A stretch of DNA of 10,207 nt from Pseudomonadota bacterium (GTDB taxonomy: Bacteria; Desulfobacterota; Desulfobulbia; Desulfobulbales; DAOVYS01), in contig DAOVYS010000078.1 of the NCBI GenBank assembly GCA_030635485.1, positions 1-10,207 on the forward strand. Direction: 5' to 3'. The position numbers and the translations under genes are program-made. The notes under the pieces are model-generated. The model worked only from the letters and a program-made list of their open reading frames with translations. It was not told the DNA's origin and made no database searches. Numbering within the stretch: the first letter of the stretch is position 1; every line of letters begins with the position of its first letter. This document shows positions 1 through 6,181 of this stretch, one piece after another.

Positions 1-79
1 CCACGGTAATCACGTCAGTGACCATGATATCTGCGACCACAAGGCGTCCCATCTCCCCCAACAGTTTCATGTCAACCAT
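1..79 (-). CDS. Probable CBS-domain protein, N-terminal 26 codons only
   Basis: Read on the minus strand, an ATG at 79-77 opens a frame that stays open to the left edge. It is preceded by a strong GGGGGAG ribosome binding site about 4 bases upstream. The visible protein begins MVDMKLLGEMGRLVVADIMV and continues TDVITV. The stretch VADIMVTDVITV resembles the usual start of a CBS domain (DIMT-DVITV type), a module that senses adenine nucleotides and is found in regulators, channels and IMP dehydrogenase. Only the first 26 residues are in the window, so whether it is a stand-alone CBS-pair protein or is fused to another domain cannot be told. The start and reading frame are well supported; the family call rests on one short motif. 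Confidence 0.55.
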   Translation of the reverse strand, partial: MVDMKLLGEMGRLVVADIMVTDVITV

Positions 80-98
80 TTTGCTCCCCCGTGAATTC

Positions 99-125
99 AG
101 GGCCGTTGAAATAAATAATGGCCCT
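99..125. repeat. Inverted repeat between the CBS gene and the tRNA terminator
   Basis: AGGGCC (99-104) and GGCCCT (120-125) form a perfect 6-bp stem. Read as plus-strand RNA it extends by four further pairs, two of them G-U, leaving a 7-base loop, and it is followed by T-rich sequence (126-149). On the plus strand this could be a weak terminator, although no plus-strand gene precedes it here. On the minus strand it would lie in the 5' leader of the CBS-domain gene, about 20 bases upstream of the ATG. The rest of 80-246 shows only a small TGCAAG-AGG-CTTGCA palindrome at 188-202. Confidence 0.35.
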
Positions 126-246
126 ATTTTACTTGTTTTTTATTCGGCTTTTATGTCGCGTAAGGCGTTGTATCTCCTGATTGTGCATGCAAGAGGCTTG
201 CAAGAAGTGCTTTTCAATCAAGAACGGGTTGGTCTTCTTAAACAAG

Positions 247-280
247 AAAAGGGTTACAGGCCAAAACCTGTAACCCTTTT
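247..280 (-). terminator. Rho-independent terminator of tRNA-Arg
   Basis: Bases 247-260 and 267-280 form a perfect 14-bp inverted repeat around a 6-base loop (CCAAAA on the plus strand). The core is AGGGTTACAGG / CCTGTAACCCT with A/T flanks. On the minus strand it begins 6 bases after the tRNA CCA end and is followed by TTTTCTTGTTT, as expected for an intrinsic terminator. The symmetric A and T flanks mean it could also work on the plus strand. Confidence 0.85.
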
Positions 281-285
281 TTCAC

Positions 286-361
286 TGGTGCCCCCGGCAT
301 GAATCGAACATGCGACACCAGGATTAGGAATCCTGCGCTCTATCCCCTGAGCTACGAGGGC
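286..361 (-). tRNA. tRNA-Arg (anticodon CCT)
   Basis: The minus strand folds into a complete cloverleaf of 76 bases including an encoded CCA. The acceptor stem is GCCCTCG with CGGGGGC (one U-G pair). The D-arm is GCTC...GAGC. The anticodon stem is CAGGA/TCCTG around loop TTCCTAA, which places anticodon CCT at plus-strand 326-328. The T-arm is GCATG-TTCGATT-CATGC. It reads the codon AGG for arginine. A strong terminator follows directly, so it is probably a single-gene transcript. No duplicate of its 3' end, as an integrated element at a tRNA would leave, is visible in the window. Confidence 0.97.
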
Positions 362-400
362 TTGTTGCTGATGTCCGTCTGAAATTGTGGAACATTTTTA

Positions 401-420
401 CACCAATTTCACCATTGGTG
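401..420. repeat. Short palindrome upstream of tRNA-Arg
   Basis: CACCAAT (401-407) and ATTGGTG (414-420) form a perfect 7-bp inverted repeat with a 6-base spacer. It lies 40-60 bases upstream of the mature tRNA 5' end on the minus strand, where promoter elements would be expected. It could be an operator or a chance palindrome. I see no convincing -35/-10 pair for the tRNA. Confidence 0.3.
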
Positions 421-448
421 CAAGTATTCTTCCACACCGGAGGGTCCC

Positions 449-545
449 GTAAGTTTGTACGTAAATATTCGGCAGCACTTCCTCTGGGCGCGTGCAGATG
501 GAGTGCTGCCGAATATTTACGTTTGTACCCCTGGTGAACGCTTAC
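449..545. repeat. Palindromic intergenic element A with nested 60-bp hairpin
   Basis: This 97-bp element lies between prfC and the tRNA, begins GTAAG (449) and ends CTTAC (545). Its right arm CTGGTGAACGCTTAC (531-545) is the exact reverse complement of 4411-4425 in the trmJ-nnr gap. Inside it, GTAAATATTCGGCAGCACT (461-479) is perfectly inverted at 502-520 around a 22-base loop. This hairpin is flanked by the direct repeat GTTTGTAC (453-460 and 521-528). Removing 461-528 leaves a sequence very like the short element at 6127-6155. No T-run follows either strand, so it is not a standard intrinsic terminator, though it could stabilise mRNA 3' ends. Confidence 0.8.
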
Positions 546-554
546 ATAATGTTG

Positions 555-2174
555 TTAATTATATTCCCTGGTCTTGTGAAAGACAATATCCGGAAAAATT
601 TCCATGGTGCGGGATAGACGCCACTTACTGTCCGAGAGTAAGGATAGATGTCCTTCCGCGTCCAGAGCCAGGTTGGCCTGGTTCCTTTTTTCGAACTCTT
701 CGAGTTTTTTGTGGTCATCGCAGGTTATCCAGCGGGCCGTGGCATAATTTACGCTTTCGTAGACCGCATCCACCCCGTATTCCGTCTTGAGTCTCGCCAT
801 GGTCACGTCAAACTGCAGGATCCCCACCGCTCCAAGGATATAATCATTGCCCATAATAGGCCTGAACATCTGCACAGCCCCCTCTTCGGCCATCTGAGTC
901 AGACCCTTGGCAAGCTGCTTGATCTTGAGCGGGTTTTTGAGTAGTACCCTGCGGAAATGTTCGGGCGCGAAATTGGGAATACCGGTAAATTTAAGTTGTT
1001 CCTTGTCGGTGAAGGTGTCGCCGATCTTTATGGTGCCATGGTTATGGATGCCGATAATATCGCCTGGATAGGCACTTTCAACATTGCTGCGATTTTGGGC
1101 CATGAAGATGGTGGCATTGGCCAGGGTTATCTCTTTGCCGAGCCTGTGGTGAGTCACCTTCATGCCGCGGGTAAATTTTCCGGAGCAGATACGGACAAAT
1201 GCGATCCGGTCCCGGTGGGCTGGATTCATGTTGGCCTGGATTTTAAAGGCAAAGCCTGAAAAGGATTTCTCTTCCGGAAAGACCTGCCGGCTGGTGGTTG
1301 TTCGGGGGCCGGGCGCGGGCGCCAGTTTCACAAAAGAATCCAGCAACTCCTTGACGCCGAAATTGTTGATGGCGCTACCGAAAAATACAGGGGTCTGGCT
1401 AGCCTTTAAATATTCCTTAAGTTCAAAGGGGTCGGCCGCCCCTTTCAGCAGCTCTATATCCTCCCTTAGTTTATCCGCCTGACGGCCCAGCAATTCGTCA
1501 ACCATCGGGTCTGCAAGGTCTTTTATGACTATGCCGTCCTGTGGCCTGGTATCCTGGCCCGGGGTGAAAAGGTGCAGCTGTTGCAGGTAAATGTTATACA
1601 CCCCTTTAAAGCTTTTGCCCATGCCGATGGGCCAGGAAAGCGGGGCGCATTCAATCTGCAGTTTATCTTCAATATCGGCAAGGATGTCCAGCGGCTCCAT
1701 TCCCTCCCTGTCGAGCTTGTTGATAAAGGTCATGATCGGGGTGTTGCGCATCCGGCACACCTCCATCAATTTTTCGGTCTGTACCTCTACACCCTTGGCG
1801 TTGTCAATCACCATAAGAGCGCTGTCCACCGCAGTCAGCACCCTGTAGGTATCTTCTGAAAAATCCTGGTGGCCCGGCGTGTCCAGCAGATTGATTTCAA
1901 AATCCCGGTAATTGAATTTCATCACCGAAGTCGTGACCGAAATGCCACGCTCCTTTTCAACGGACATCCAGTCGCTGACAGCGTGATTGGAGGCTTTGCG
2001 AGCTTTTACCGCCCCGGCCATCTGAATTGCGCCGCCAAACAGGAGCAGTTTTTCGGTAAGAGTGGTCTTGCCAGCATCCGGATGGCTTATGATGCCAAAG
2101 GTGCGGCGGCGTTGGATTTCTTTTTTGTGTTTACTGCTCAATTTCTGCTTTTTTCCTGTATTATTGAATCTCAT
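555..2174 (-). CDS. prfC: Peptide chain release factor 3 (RF3)
   Basis: RF3 is the translational GTPase that removes RF1 and RF2 from the ribosome after termination. The 539-residue product closely follows E. coli RF3 (529 residues) throughout; the extra length is mostly a basic N-terminal extension (about 10-20 residues). The GTPase motifs are intact: P-loop SHPDAGKT at 30-37, switch I RGISVTTSV at 76-84, DTPGH at 98-102 and NKLD at 152-155. Conserved later blocks include FAFKIQANMNPAHRDR, AYPGDIIGIHNHGTIKIGDT and VGILQFDV, covering domain II and the RF3-specific C-terminal domain, and it ends FHKTREYN. The assigned ATG has no clear Shine-Dalgarno sequence (upstream TTATAGCTTACTGCT), but it includes all conserved sequence. 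It is transcribed alone and divergently from the GGDEF-PilZ gene. Confidence 0.97.
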   Translation of the reverse strand: MRFNNTGKKQKLSSKHKKEIQRRRTFGIISHPDAGKTTLTEKLLLFGGAIQMAGAVKARKASNHAVSDWMSVEKERGISVTTSVMKFNYRDFEINLLDTPGHQDFSEDTYRVLTAVDSALMVIDNAKGVEVQTEKLMEVCRMRNTPIMTFINKLDREGMEPLDILADIEDKLQIECAPLSWPIGMGKSFKGVYNIYLQQLHLFTPGQDTRPQDGIVIKDLADPMVDELLGRQADKLREDIELLKGAADPFELKEYLKASQTPVFFGSAINNFGVKELLDSFVKLAPAPGPRTTTSRQVFPEEKSFSGFAFKIQANMNPAHRDRIAFVRICSGKFTRGMKVTHHRLGKEITLANATIFMAQNRSNVESAYPGDIIGIHNHGTIKIGDTFTDKEQLKFTGIPNFAPEHFRRVLLKNPLKIKQLAKGLTQMAEEGAVQMFRPIMGNDYILGAVGILQFDVTMARLKTEYGVDAVYESVNYATARWITCDDHKKLEEFEKRNQANLALDAEGHLSLLSDSKWRLSRTMEIFPDIVFHKTREYN

Positions 2175-2226
2175 AGCAGTAAGCTATAAGGAATTTAGAC
2201 TGTTGATGGATTTTGTTTCAGGGCAC

Positions 2227-2253
2227 AAAAAAACGGGCCGGAACTCCGGCCCG
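2227..2253 (-). terminator. Terminator-like hairpin in the prfC leader
   Basis: CGGGCCGG (2234-2241) and CCGGCCCG (2246-2253) make a perfect 8-bp GC-rich stem with a 4-base loop. On the minus strand it is followed by seven consecutive T (plus-strand A at 2227-2233), the standard layout of an intrinsic terminator. No minus-strand gene lies between it and the divergent gene at 2381, so it can only act on transcripts leading into prfC or on a very short RNA. Attenuation of prfC or protection of the 5' end are both possible. The function is inference; the structure is plain. Confidence 0.7.
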
Positions 2254-2264
2254 CAGAATTTGTT

Positions 2265-2293
2265 AATATAATCAAAAAAACACAATTTGTCCA
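2265..2293 (-). promoter_or_regulatory. Putative sigma70 promoter for prfC
   Basis: On the minus strand TGGACA (2293-2288) and TATATT (2270-2265) are separated by exactly 17 bases. Each hexamer matches the TTGACA/TATAAT consensus at five of six positions. Transcription would start near 2257-2258, only a few bases before the hairpin at 2253-2234 and about 84 bases upstream of the prfC ATG. This is the best promoter-like pair I found in the divergent gap. Confidence 0.55.
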
Positions 2294-2368
2294 GTTTCAT
2301 TCTGGAACATTAGTATTGATACATTAATATTCAGGCAACCACAAAAACAATTGTCGAGACTATTAGAT

Positions 2369-2374
2369 GGGAGG
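2369..2374 (+). promoter_or_regulatory. Ribosome binding site fixing the GGDEF-PilZ start
   Basis: GGGAGG is followed by a 6-base spacer and ATG at 2381. An in-frame TTG at 2351 has no such signal in front of it, so the ATG is preferred and the protein loses ten apparent N-terminal residues. Confidence 0.8.
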
Positions 2375-2380
2375 ATACTG

Positions 2381-3541
2381 ATGGATAGCGCCCAACAAAA
2401 AATCAAAGAAAAAATAATATCCTCAATTTCGGAACAGGACACTCAAAGAGACAACTTCCTTCAAGAAGTTGAGAAGATTGCAGCCCGTTCCGATAACGAT
2501 TTTTTCTGCTCCAGTATGCTGAGTCTCTTTATTCATTCCTCTTTTGAAGAGGAGGAGGCAAAAAACCACTGGAAAAATATTTTTAGGCATTATGATTTTT
2601 TTATCAATAAGCTCAAATACAATACCGGATTAAGGGTAGTTATTTTCGATTATTTTATAAACCTCAACCATTTTACATCAAGTCCGATTGTCGTTGAAAT
2701 TCATCTGTTTAAAGAAGCCGAAAAGATGGCAATGATTGACTCGTTGACCGGAATTTTTAACCGGAGATGTTTTGATATAAATTTAAAAAAGGAACTGAAC
2801 AGGGCCAGACGTTATGATAAGGATTTTTCCCTGGTAATGATTGATCTTGATAATTTTAAGAATATTAACGATACACACGGCCATCTTTTTGGAGATGAGG
2901 TCTTGAGAAAATTTGCATCTTTGCTTAACGATATAAGCCGGGAAGAGGACGTCATCTGTCGTTATGGCGGAGAGGAGTTTGTGCTTATTTTGCCTGAGAC
3001 TTCTGCCAACGGCGCTCTTGCTTTGGGCGAGAGGATTCGGGCCGGCCTCAAATCCGGTAAGTTTTTCAAAATACACAATATCACTGTTAGCGGAGGCATT
3101 TCTTCCTATCCTTATGGCTGGAAAACCGCTGTGGAATTAGTCGAGAATGCGGATAAGGCTTTATATGAAGCGAAATTTTCCGGCAAAGACTGTTTTATTA
3201 TAAGTAAGGTTGAACATAGAAGAAGAAAACGGTACCAAAAAACCTGGCAAGTAACCTATCAACTCATTGATCCAACCTCGAGCCAAGACGACAAACCAGG
3301 GAAAACCGTAACCCAGGACATATCCATTGACGGAGCAAAAATAGAGATTCGTCAAAAATATGAATTGGATGACAAACTGATCTTAACCATTTCCTTACCC
3401 AATGAGGGAAAAATTATTATTGTGGGAAAAATTGTCTGGGCAAAAAAATTAAAAGGTGACCAGTATGTTTATGGACTAAAGTTTCTATCTCTTAAAAGCG
3501 AACAATTGGAAGAGATTAGAAGTTTTTTGCCCCTGGAATAA
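2381..3541 (+). CDS. Diguanylate cyclase with C-terminal PilZ domain (GGDEF-PilZ)
   Basis: This 386-residue protein should make cyclic di-GMP from two GTP and also bind it. Residues 1-110 are a mostly helical N-terminal region I do not recognise, with no signal peptide or membrane segment, so the protein is cytosolic. The GGDEF domain spans about 114-275: DSLTGIFNRR at 120-129, metal-binding IDLDNFK at 154-160 and active-site GGEEF at 196-200. REED (187-190) sits five residues before GGEEF and matches the inhibitory RxxD site, so product feedback is likely. A PilZ domain follows at about 278-386, with its RxxxR motif (R280, R284) and DxSxxG motif DISIDG (313-318). Synthesis and sensing in one chain suggests autoregulation or a local output. 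The gene is AT-richer than its neighbours: three sampled 60-base lines held 17, 19 and 20 G+C. Confidence 0.92.
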   Translation: MDSAQQKIKEKIISSISEQDTQRDNFLQEVEKIAARSDNDFFCSSMLSLFIHSSFEEEEAKNHWKNIFRHYDFFINKLKYNTGLRVVIFDYFINLNHFTSSPIVVEIHLFKEAEKMAMIDSLTGIFNRRCFDINLKKELNRARRYDKDFSLVMIDLDNFKNINDTHGHLFGDEVLRKFASLLNDISREEDVICRYGGEEFVLILPETSANGALALGERIRAGLKSGKFFKIHNITVSGGISSYPYGWKTAVELVENADKALYEAKFSGKDCFIISKVEHRRRKRYQKTWQVTYQLIDPTSSQDDKPGKTVTQDISIDGAKIEIRQKYELDDKLILTISLPNEGKIIIVGKIVWAKKLKGDQYVYGLKFLSLKSEQLEEIRSFLPLE

Positions 3542-3667
3542 TTGTCCGTAGAGCAAGGTAGCCATGCGGGATGGATCGGTGCATCAAAATGTGAAGTTGT
3601 TTTTGAACGAGCCTTTAGCTATCCCAAGACTTTTTTTACAGACCATCATACTTTAAACTTTAGTACT

Positions 3668-3672
3668 AAGGG
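3668..3672 (+). promoter_or_regulatory. Ribosome binding site fixing the trmJ start
   Basis: AAGGG lies 7 bases before the TTG at 3680, where similarity to the TrmJ family begins. The frame is open back to a TTG at 3542, immediately after the GGDEF-PilZ stop, but those 46 extra codons resemble nothing in the family. The 138 bases from 3542 to 3679 are therefore treated as non-coding; I see no terminator or clear promoter in them. Confidence 0.65.
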
Positions 3673-3679
3673 TTCAGTA

Positions 3680-4414
3680 TTGAATTTTTCCAACGTCGTG
3701 GTTGTCCTTGTCGAGCCACAGGGGGCTCTGAACGTAGGTTCCGTCTGCCGTGTGATGATGAACTTTGGTTTTTCCGACCTGCGACTGGTGAGTCCGTGCG
3801 CTGATTATCTTTCCGACGAAGGGAGGCGGATGGCGGTAAAGGCCCGGGCTGTGCTGGAAGGGGCCGTGATCTACGATGATCTCGGGGCCGCGATTGCGGA
3901 TTGCTGTCTGGCTATGGGGACCACGCGGCGTTTCGGCAAGTACAGGGAAGAGTTCTTTTATCCTGATCAGGCTGCACGTTTTCTGATTCCGAGAACCATG
4001 GAGGGGAGGGCGGCGCTTGTTTTCGGCAGGGAGGACAGCGGACTTCCGACTTCAGACCTTGATCTCTGCCAGAGGCTTATCACGATTCCCACCTCTGATT
4101 CTCTTCCGTCCATGAATCTCGCCCAAGCTGTTGCTATCTGTCTTTATGAAATATCCAGGGCAAAACGGACACTATCTGATGCGTCGGATAATAAAAGGGT
4201 CTTGGCCCCGGGTGCGGAAGTTGAAAGCATGTTTCAGCACATGAGACAAACGTTGCTTAATATCGAGTTTCTGGACCCGCAGAATCCGGATCACCTTTTG
4301 CGTACATTCCGGCGCTTATTAGGAAGAGAGGGGCTTGATGAGAGGGAAGTGCGTATTCTGCACGGCCTGTGGAGTCGGATTGACTGGTTGGACAGGGAAC
4401 GGAGAAAAACGTAA
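3680..4414 (+). CDS. trmJ: tRNA (cytidine/uridine-32-2'-O)-methyltransferase TrmJ
   Basis: TrmJ is a SPOUT-class enzyme that uses S-adenosylmethionine to methylate the 2'-OH of nucleotide 32 in the anticodon loop of certain tRNAs. With a TTG start at 3680 the product is 244 residues, against 246 for E. coli TrmJ. The three motifs of the TrmH/TrmJ fold are present: NVGSVCRVM at 18-26, VFGREDSGL at 114-122 and SLPSMNLAQAV at 141-151, the last two forming the knotted cofactor site. The C-terminal helical extension typical of TrmJ (HMRQTLLNIEFLDPQNP, then LRTFRRLLGR) is also there, which favours TrmJ over TrmL or TrmH. The stop codon TAA lies inside the first bases (GTAAG) of the palindromic element that follows. 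Confidence 0.9.
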   Translation: MNFSNVVVVLVEPQGALNVGSVCRVMMNFGFSDLRLVSPCADYLSDEGRRMAVKARAVLEGAVIYDDLGAAIADCCLAMGTTRRFGKYREEFFYPDQAARFLIPRTMEGRAALVFGREDSGLPTSDLDLCQRLITIPTSDSLPSMNLAQAVAICLYEISRAKRTLSDASDNKRVLAPGAEVESMFQHMRQTLLNIEFLDPQNPDHLLRTFRRLLGREGLDEREVRILHGLWSRIDWLDRERRKT

Positions 4415-4542
4415 GCGTTCACCAGCAGCATCTGCACGCACTCGTGGCGTTCGGCATAGTATAGGCTATAAGCCGCCCGCCACGATCACGCATTTATACC
4501 CCCTTGCGGGGGTGTGCACCTGCACCACTGGTGAACTATTAC
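4411..4542. repeat. Palindromic intergenic element B (trmJ-nnr gap)
   Basis: A roughly 132-bp imperfect palindrome fills most of this gap. The outer arms are GTAAGCGTTCACC (4411-4423) and GGTGAACTATTAC (4530-4542), complementary at 11 of 13 positions. Two hairpins lie inside: CGTGGCG/CGCCACG (4443-4449 with 4478-4484), extended inward by CGGC/GCCG and TATAG-G-CTATA, and ACCCCC-TTGC-GGGGGT (4498-4513). The left end is identical over 15 bases to the inverted right end of element A, and CATCTGCACGC-type sequence near 4429-4439 recurs in A's loop. No U-tract follows the hairpins, so intrinsic termination is not suggested. Confidence 0.8.
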
Positions 4543-4558
4543 AAAACGATAGGTAAAC

Positions 4559-6130
4559 ATGTATATGAAACTGGCAACTGCTGAACAGATGCGGAGTCTG
4601 GACGCAACGGCAATCAATGATTACGGGATTCCCGGAATCGTGCTGATGGAGAATGCGGGGCAAGGAACGGTTGCGGCCATGAACCGACGATTTGGAAGCT
4701 TTGTCGGCAAGATAATCTCTATCTTCGTGGGCCCGGGGAACAATGGAGGAGACGGCTTTGTAATTGCACGCCATCTTCACCAGCAGGGCGCAAAGCCCCA
4801 TGTTTTCATGCTGGTCAAGCCGGAAAAGCTCAAAGGCGATGCAGCTGTAAATCTGGAAATAGTCAGAAAACTTCCCATTCCTATCCATATTCTAATAAAT
4901 AGTGAAGACCTGCGTTCGGCGGAACCCCGATTGGCGCACAGCCACACAGTGGTTGACGCGATTTTTGGAACCGGGCTTACGCGAGCTGTTTCCGGCCATT
5001 TCGCGGATGTTGTCAGTCGAATCAACCGGTTTGCCTGTCCTGTCGTATCAGTTGATATCCCGTCCGGTCTGAATAGTGACACAGGTCAGGTTATGGGCAT
5101 CTCGGTCCAGGCCAGGCTGACCGCTACATATGGATTGGCAAAACCGGGAATGGTTGTTTACCCGGGAATGGATTTTGTTGGAGATCTGGAGGTGGTTGAT
5201 ATCACCGTTCCGCCCGAGGCCGTGGAGCAGGCGGATATTCGGACGGAACTCCTGGATACTGAAACGGTGAGGCCCTGGGTCCCTGTCCGGAACCTGTCAT
5301 CACACAAGGGGACATTCGGGCATCTCTTGATCGCGGCAGGTTCGAGAGGAAAGACAGGCGCGGCAATCCTAAGCGGCCAGGGGGCTCTTCGTTCCGGGGC
5401 CGGCCTTGTTACGCTGTGCGTTCCCAGGGACTTGAATCCCATATTTGAAGGGGCCCTGCACGAGGCAATGACAATTCCCATGACAGAGGATTCGGGTGGA
5501 ATTTTTTCAATTTCGGACTGGGAGCTGATAAAGAAAAGCATGGCAGGCAAACAGGCCGTGGCTCTGGGGCCTGGTATGGGAACAGAATCCTCCACCCGCG
5601 AACTCGTGATGAAACTCTATCTGGAATCCACACTGCCGATGATTGTGGATGCGGACGGGCTTAATATCCTTTCCATGGATCGATCCAGGATAAAAGATCC
5701 GCCCGCATTGCGAATTCTGACCCCGCATCCCGGTGAGATGGCACGGCTTACCGGAACAATGACAAGTGAGATCCAAAGTAGCCGGCTTGAAATAGCCTCA
5801 TCCTTTGCAAGGGAAAACAGTGTGTTTCTGGTGCTTAAAGGGGCTGCCACCGTAATCGCGGCGCCGGACGGTCGTATTGGAGTAAATTCCACCGGCAATC
5901 CCGGAATGGCCTCCGGCGGCATGGGAGATGTCTTGACAGGGCTGATTGGAGGGCTCCTGGCCCAGGGGCTTGATGCATGGCAGGCGGCCTGTCTGGGTGT
6001 ATATGTTCACGGTCTGGCTGCCAACCGTCTGGCAGCGGCTTCAGGAGTACGGATGGGATTTGTTGCAGGAGATGTTGCACGGGAACTGCCCATGGCCTTT
6101 AATCAGGTTGCATGTCGGGGGGGGCCGTAA
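4559..6130 (+). CDS. nnr: Bifunctional NAD(P)H-hydrate epimerase / ADP-dependent dehydratase
   Basis: This enzyme repairs NADH and NADPH damaged by hydration: the N-terminal half (NnrE, YjeF_N) interconverts the R and S hydrates, and the C-terminal half (NnrD, ribokinase-like) dehydrates the S form at the expense of ADP. The 523 residues cover both halves at normal length. In NnrE: ENAG at 31-34, GPGNNGGDGFVIARHL at 58-73, VDAIFGTGL at 132-140 and VDIPSGL at 165-171. In NnrD: HKGTFGHLLIAAGS from 249, TPHPGEMARL at 388-397, LKG at 426-428 and NPGMASGGMGDVLTG at 447-461, with the probable catalytic Asp at 457. The ATG at 4559 has a modest AGG signal 7 bases upstream; an in-frame ATG two codons on is equally plausible. 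Eight G (6117-6124) precede the stop. Confidence 0.95.
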   Translation: MYMKLATAEQMRSLDATAINDYGIPGIVLMENAGQGTVAAMNRRFGSFVGKIISIFVGPGNNGGDGFVIARHLHQQGAKPHVFMLVKPEKLKGDAAVNLEIVRKLPIPIHILINSEDLRSAEPRLAHSHTVVDAIFGTGLTRAVSGHFADVVSRINRFACPVVSVDIPSGLNSDTGQVMGISVQARLTATYGLAKPGMVVYPGMDFVGDLEVVDITVPPEAVEQADIRTELLDTETVRPWVPVRNLSSHKGTFGHLLIAAGSRGKTGAAILSGQGALRSGAGLVTLCVPRDLNPIFEGALHEAMTIPMTEDSGGIFSISDWELIKKSMAGKQAVALGPGMGTESSTRELVMKLYLESTLPMIVDADGLNILSMDRSRIKDPPALRILTPHPGEMARLTGTMTSEIQSSRLEIASSFARENSVFLVLKGAATVIAAPDGRIGVNSTGNPGMASGGMGDVLTGLIGGLLAQGLDAWQAACLGVYVHGLAANRLAAASGVRMGFVAGDVARELPMAFNQVACRGGP

Positions 6131-6155
6131 GTTCGTACCCTTGTGGTGAACGAAC
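6127..6155. repeat. Short palindromic element C (nnr-downstream gap)
   Basis: GTAAGTTCGTACC is followed after a short spacer by GGTGAACGAAC, an imperfect palindrome of about 29 bp. It closely matches element A once A's internal hairpin and one GTTTGTAC copy are removed (GTAAGTTTGTACCCC-TGGTGAACG). The nnr stop codon TAA is part of its first GTAAG. Confidence 0.6.
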
Positions 6156-6169
6156 AGCAAAAAATCAAG

Positions 6170-6175
6170 AGGAGG
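6170..6175 (+). promoter_or_regulatory. Ribosome binding site fixing the BCAM0308-like start
   Basis: A perfect AGGAGG is followed by a 6-base spacer and ATG at 6182. An upstream in-frame GTG at 6143 lies inside the palindromic element, has no such signal, and would add 13 residues that do not look conserved. Confidence 0.85.
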
Positions 6176-6181
6176 AAGATC

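Noticed and set aside
18..302. Plus-strand frame of 94 residues at the left edge
   Set aside because: It crosses the minus-strand CBS start, the terminator and the tRNA 3' end, and resembles no protein.
286..361. Integration site at the tRNA-Arg gene
   Set aside because: tRNA genes often host integrated elements, but there is no integrase and no repeat of the tRNA 3' end in the window.
449..545. CRISPR repeat or integron attC site
   Set aside because: There is only one hairpin unit with no regularly spaced repeats, and no cas, integrase or cassette genes nearby; a palindromic intergenic repeat explains it better.
555..1859. Plus-strand frames of 85-111 residues across prfC
   Set aside because: They are shadows of a well-conserved minus-strand gene, with no ribosome binding sites or recognisable proteins.
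2351..2380. TTG at 2351 as the start of the GGDEF-PilZ gene
   Set aside because: There is no ribosome binding site in front of it, whereas GGGAGG precedes the in-frame ATG at 2381 by 6 bases.
3542..3679. A 46-residue N-terminal extension of TrmJ
   Set aside because: It shows no family similarity and would make the protein 290 residues against about 245; AAGGG and a TTG at 3680 give the normal length.
3542..3680. Cyclic di-GMP (GEMM) riboswitch between the GGDEF-PilZ gene and trmJ
   Set aside because: GTAGCC and GCGGG stretches near 3558-3570 are faintly suggestive, but the GEMM core motifs and stems cannot be laid out, so there is no support.
6143..6181. GTG at 6143 as the start of the zinc-ribbon gene
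   Set aside because: It lies inside palindromic element C, whereas a perfect AGGAGG precedes the in-frame ATG at 6182.
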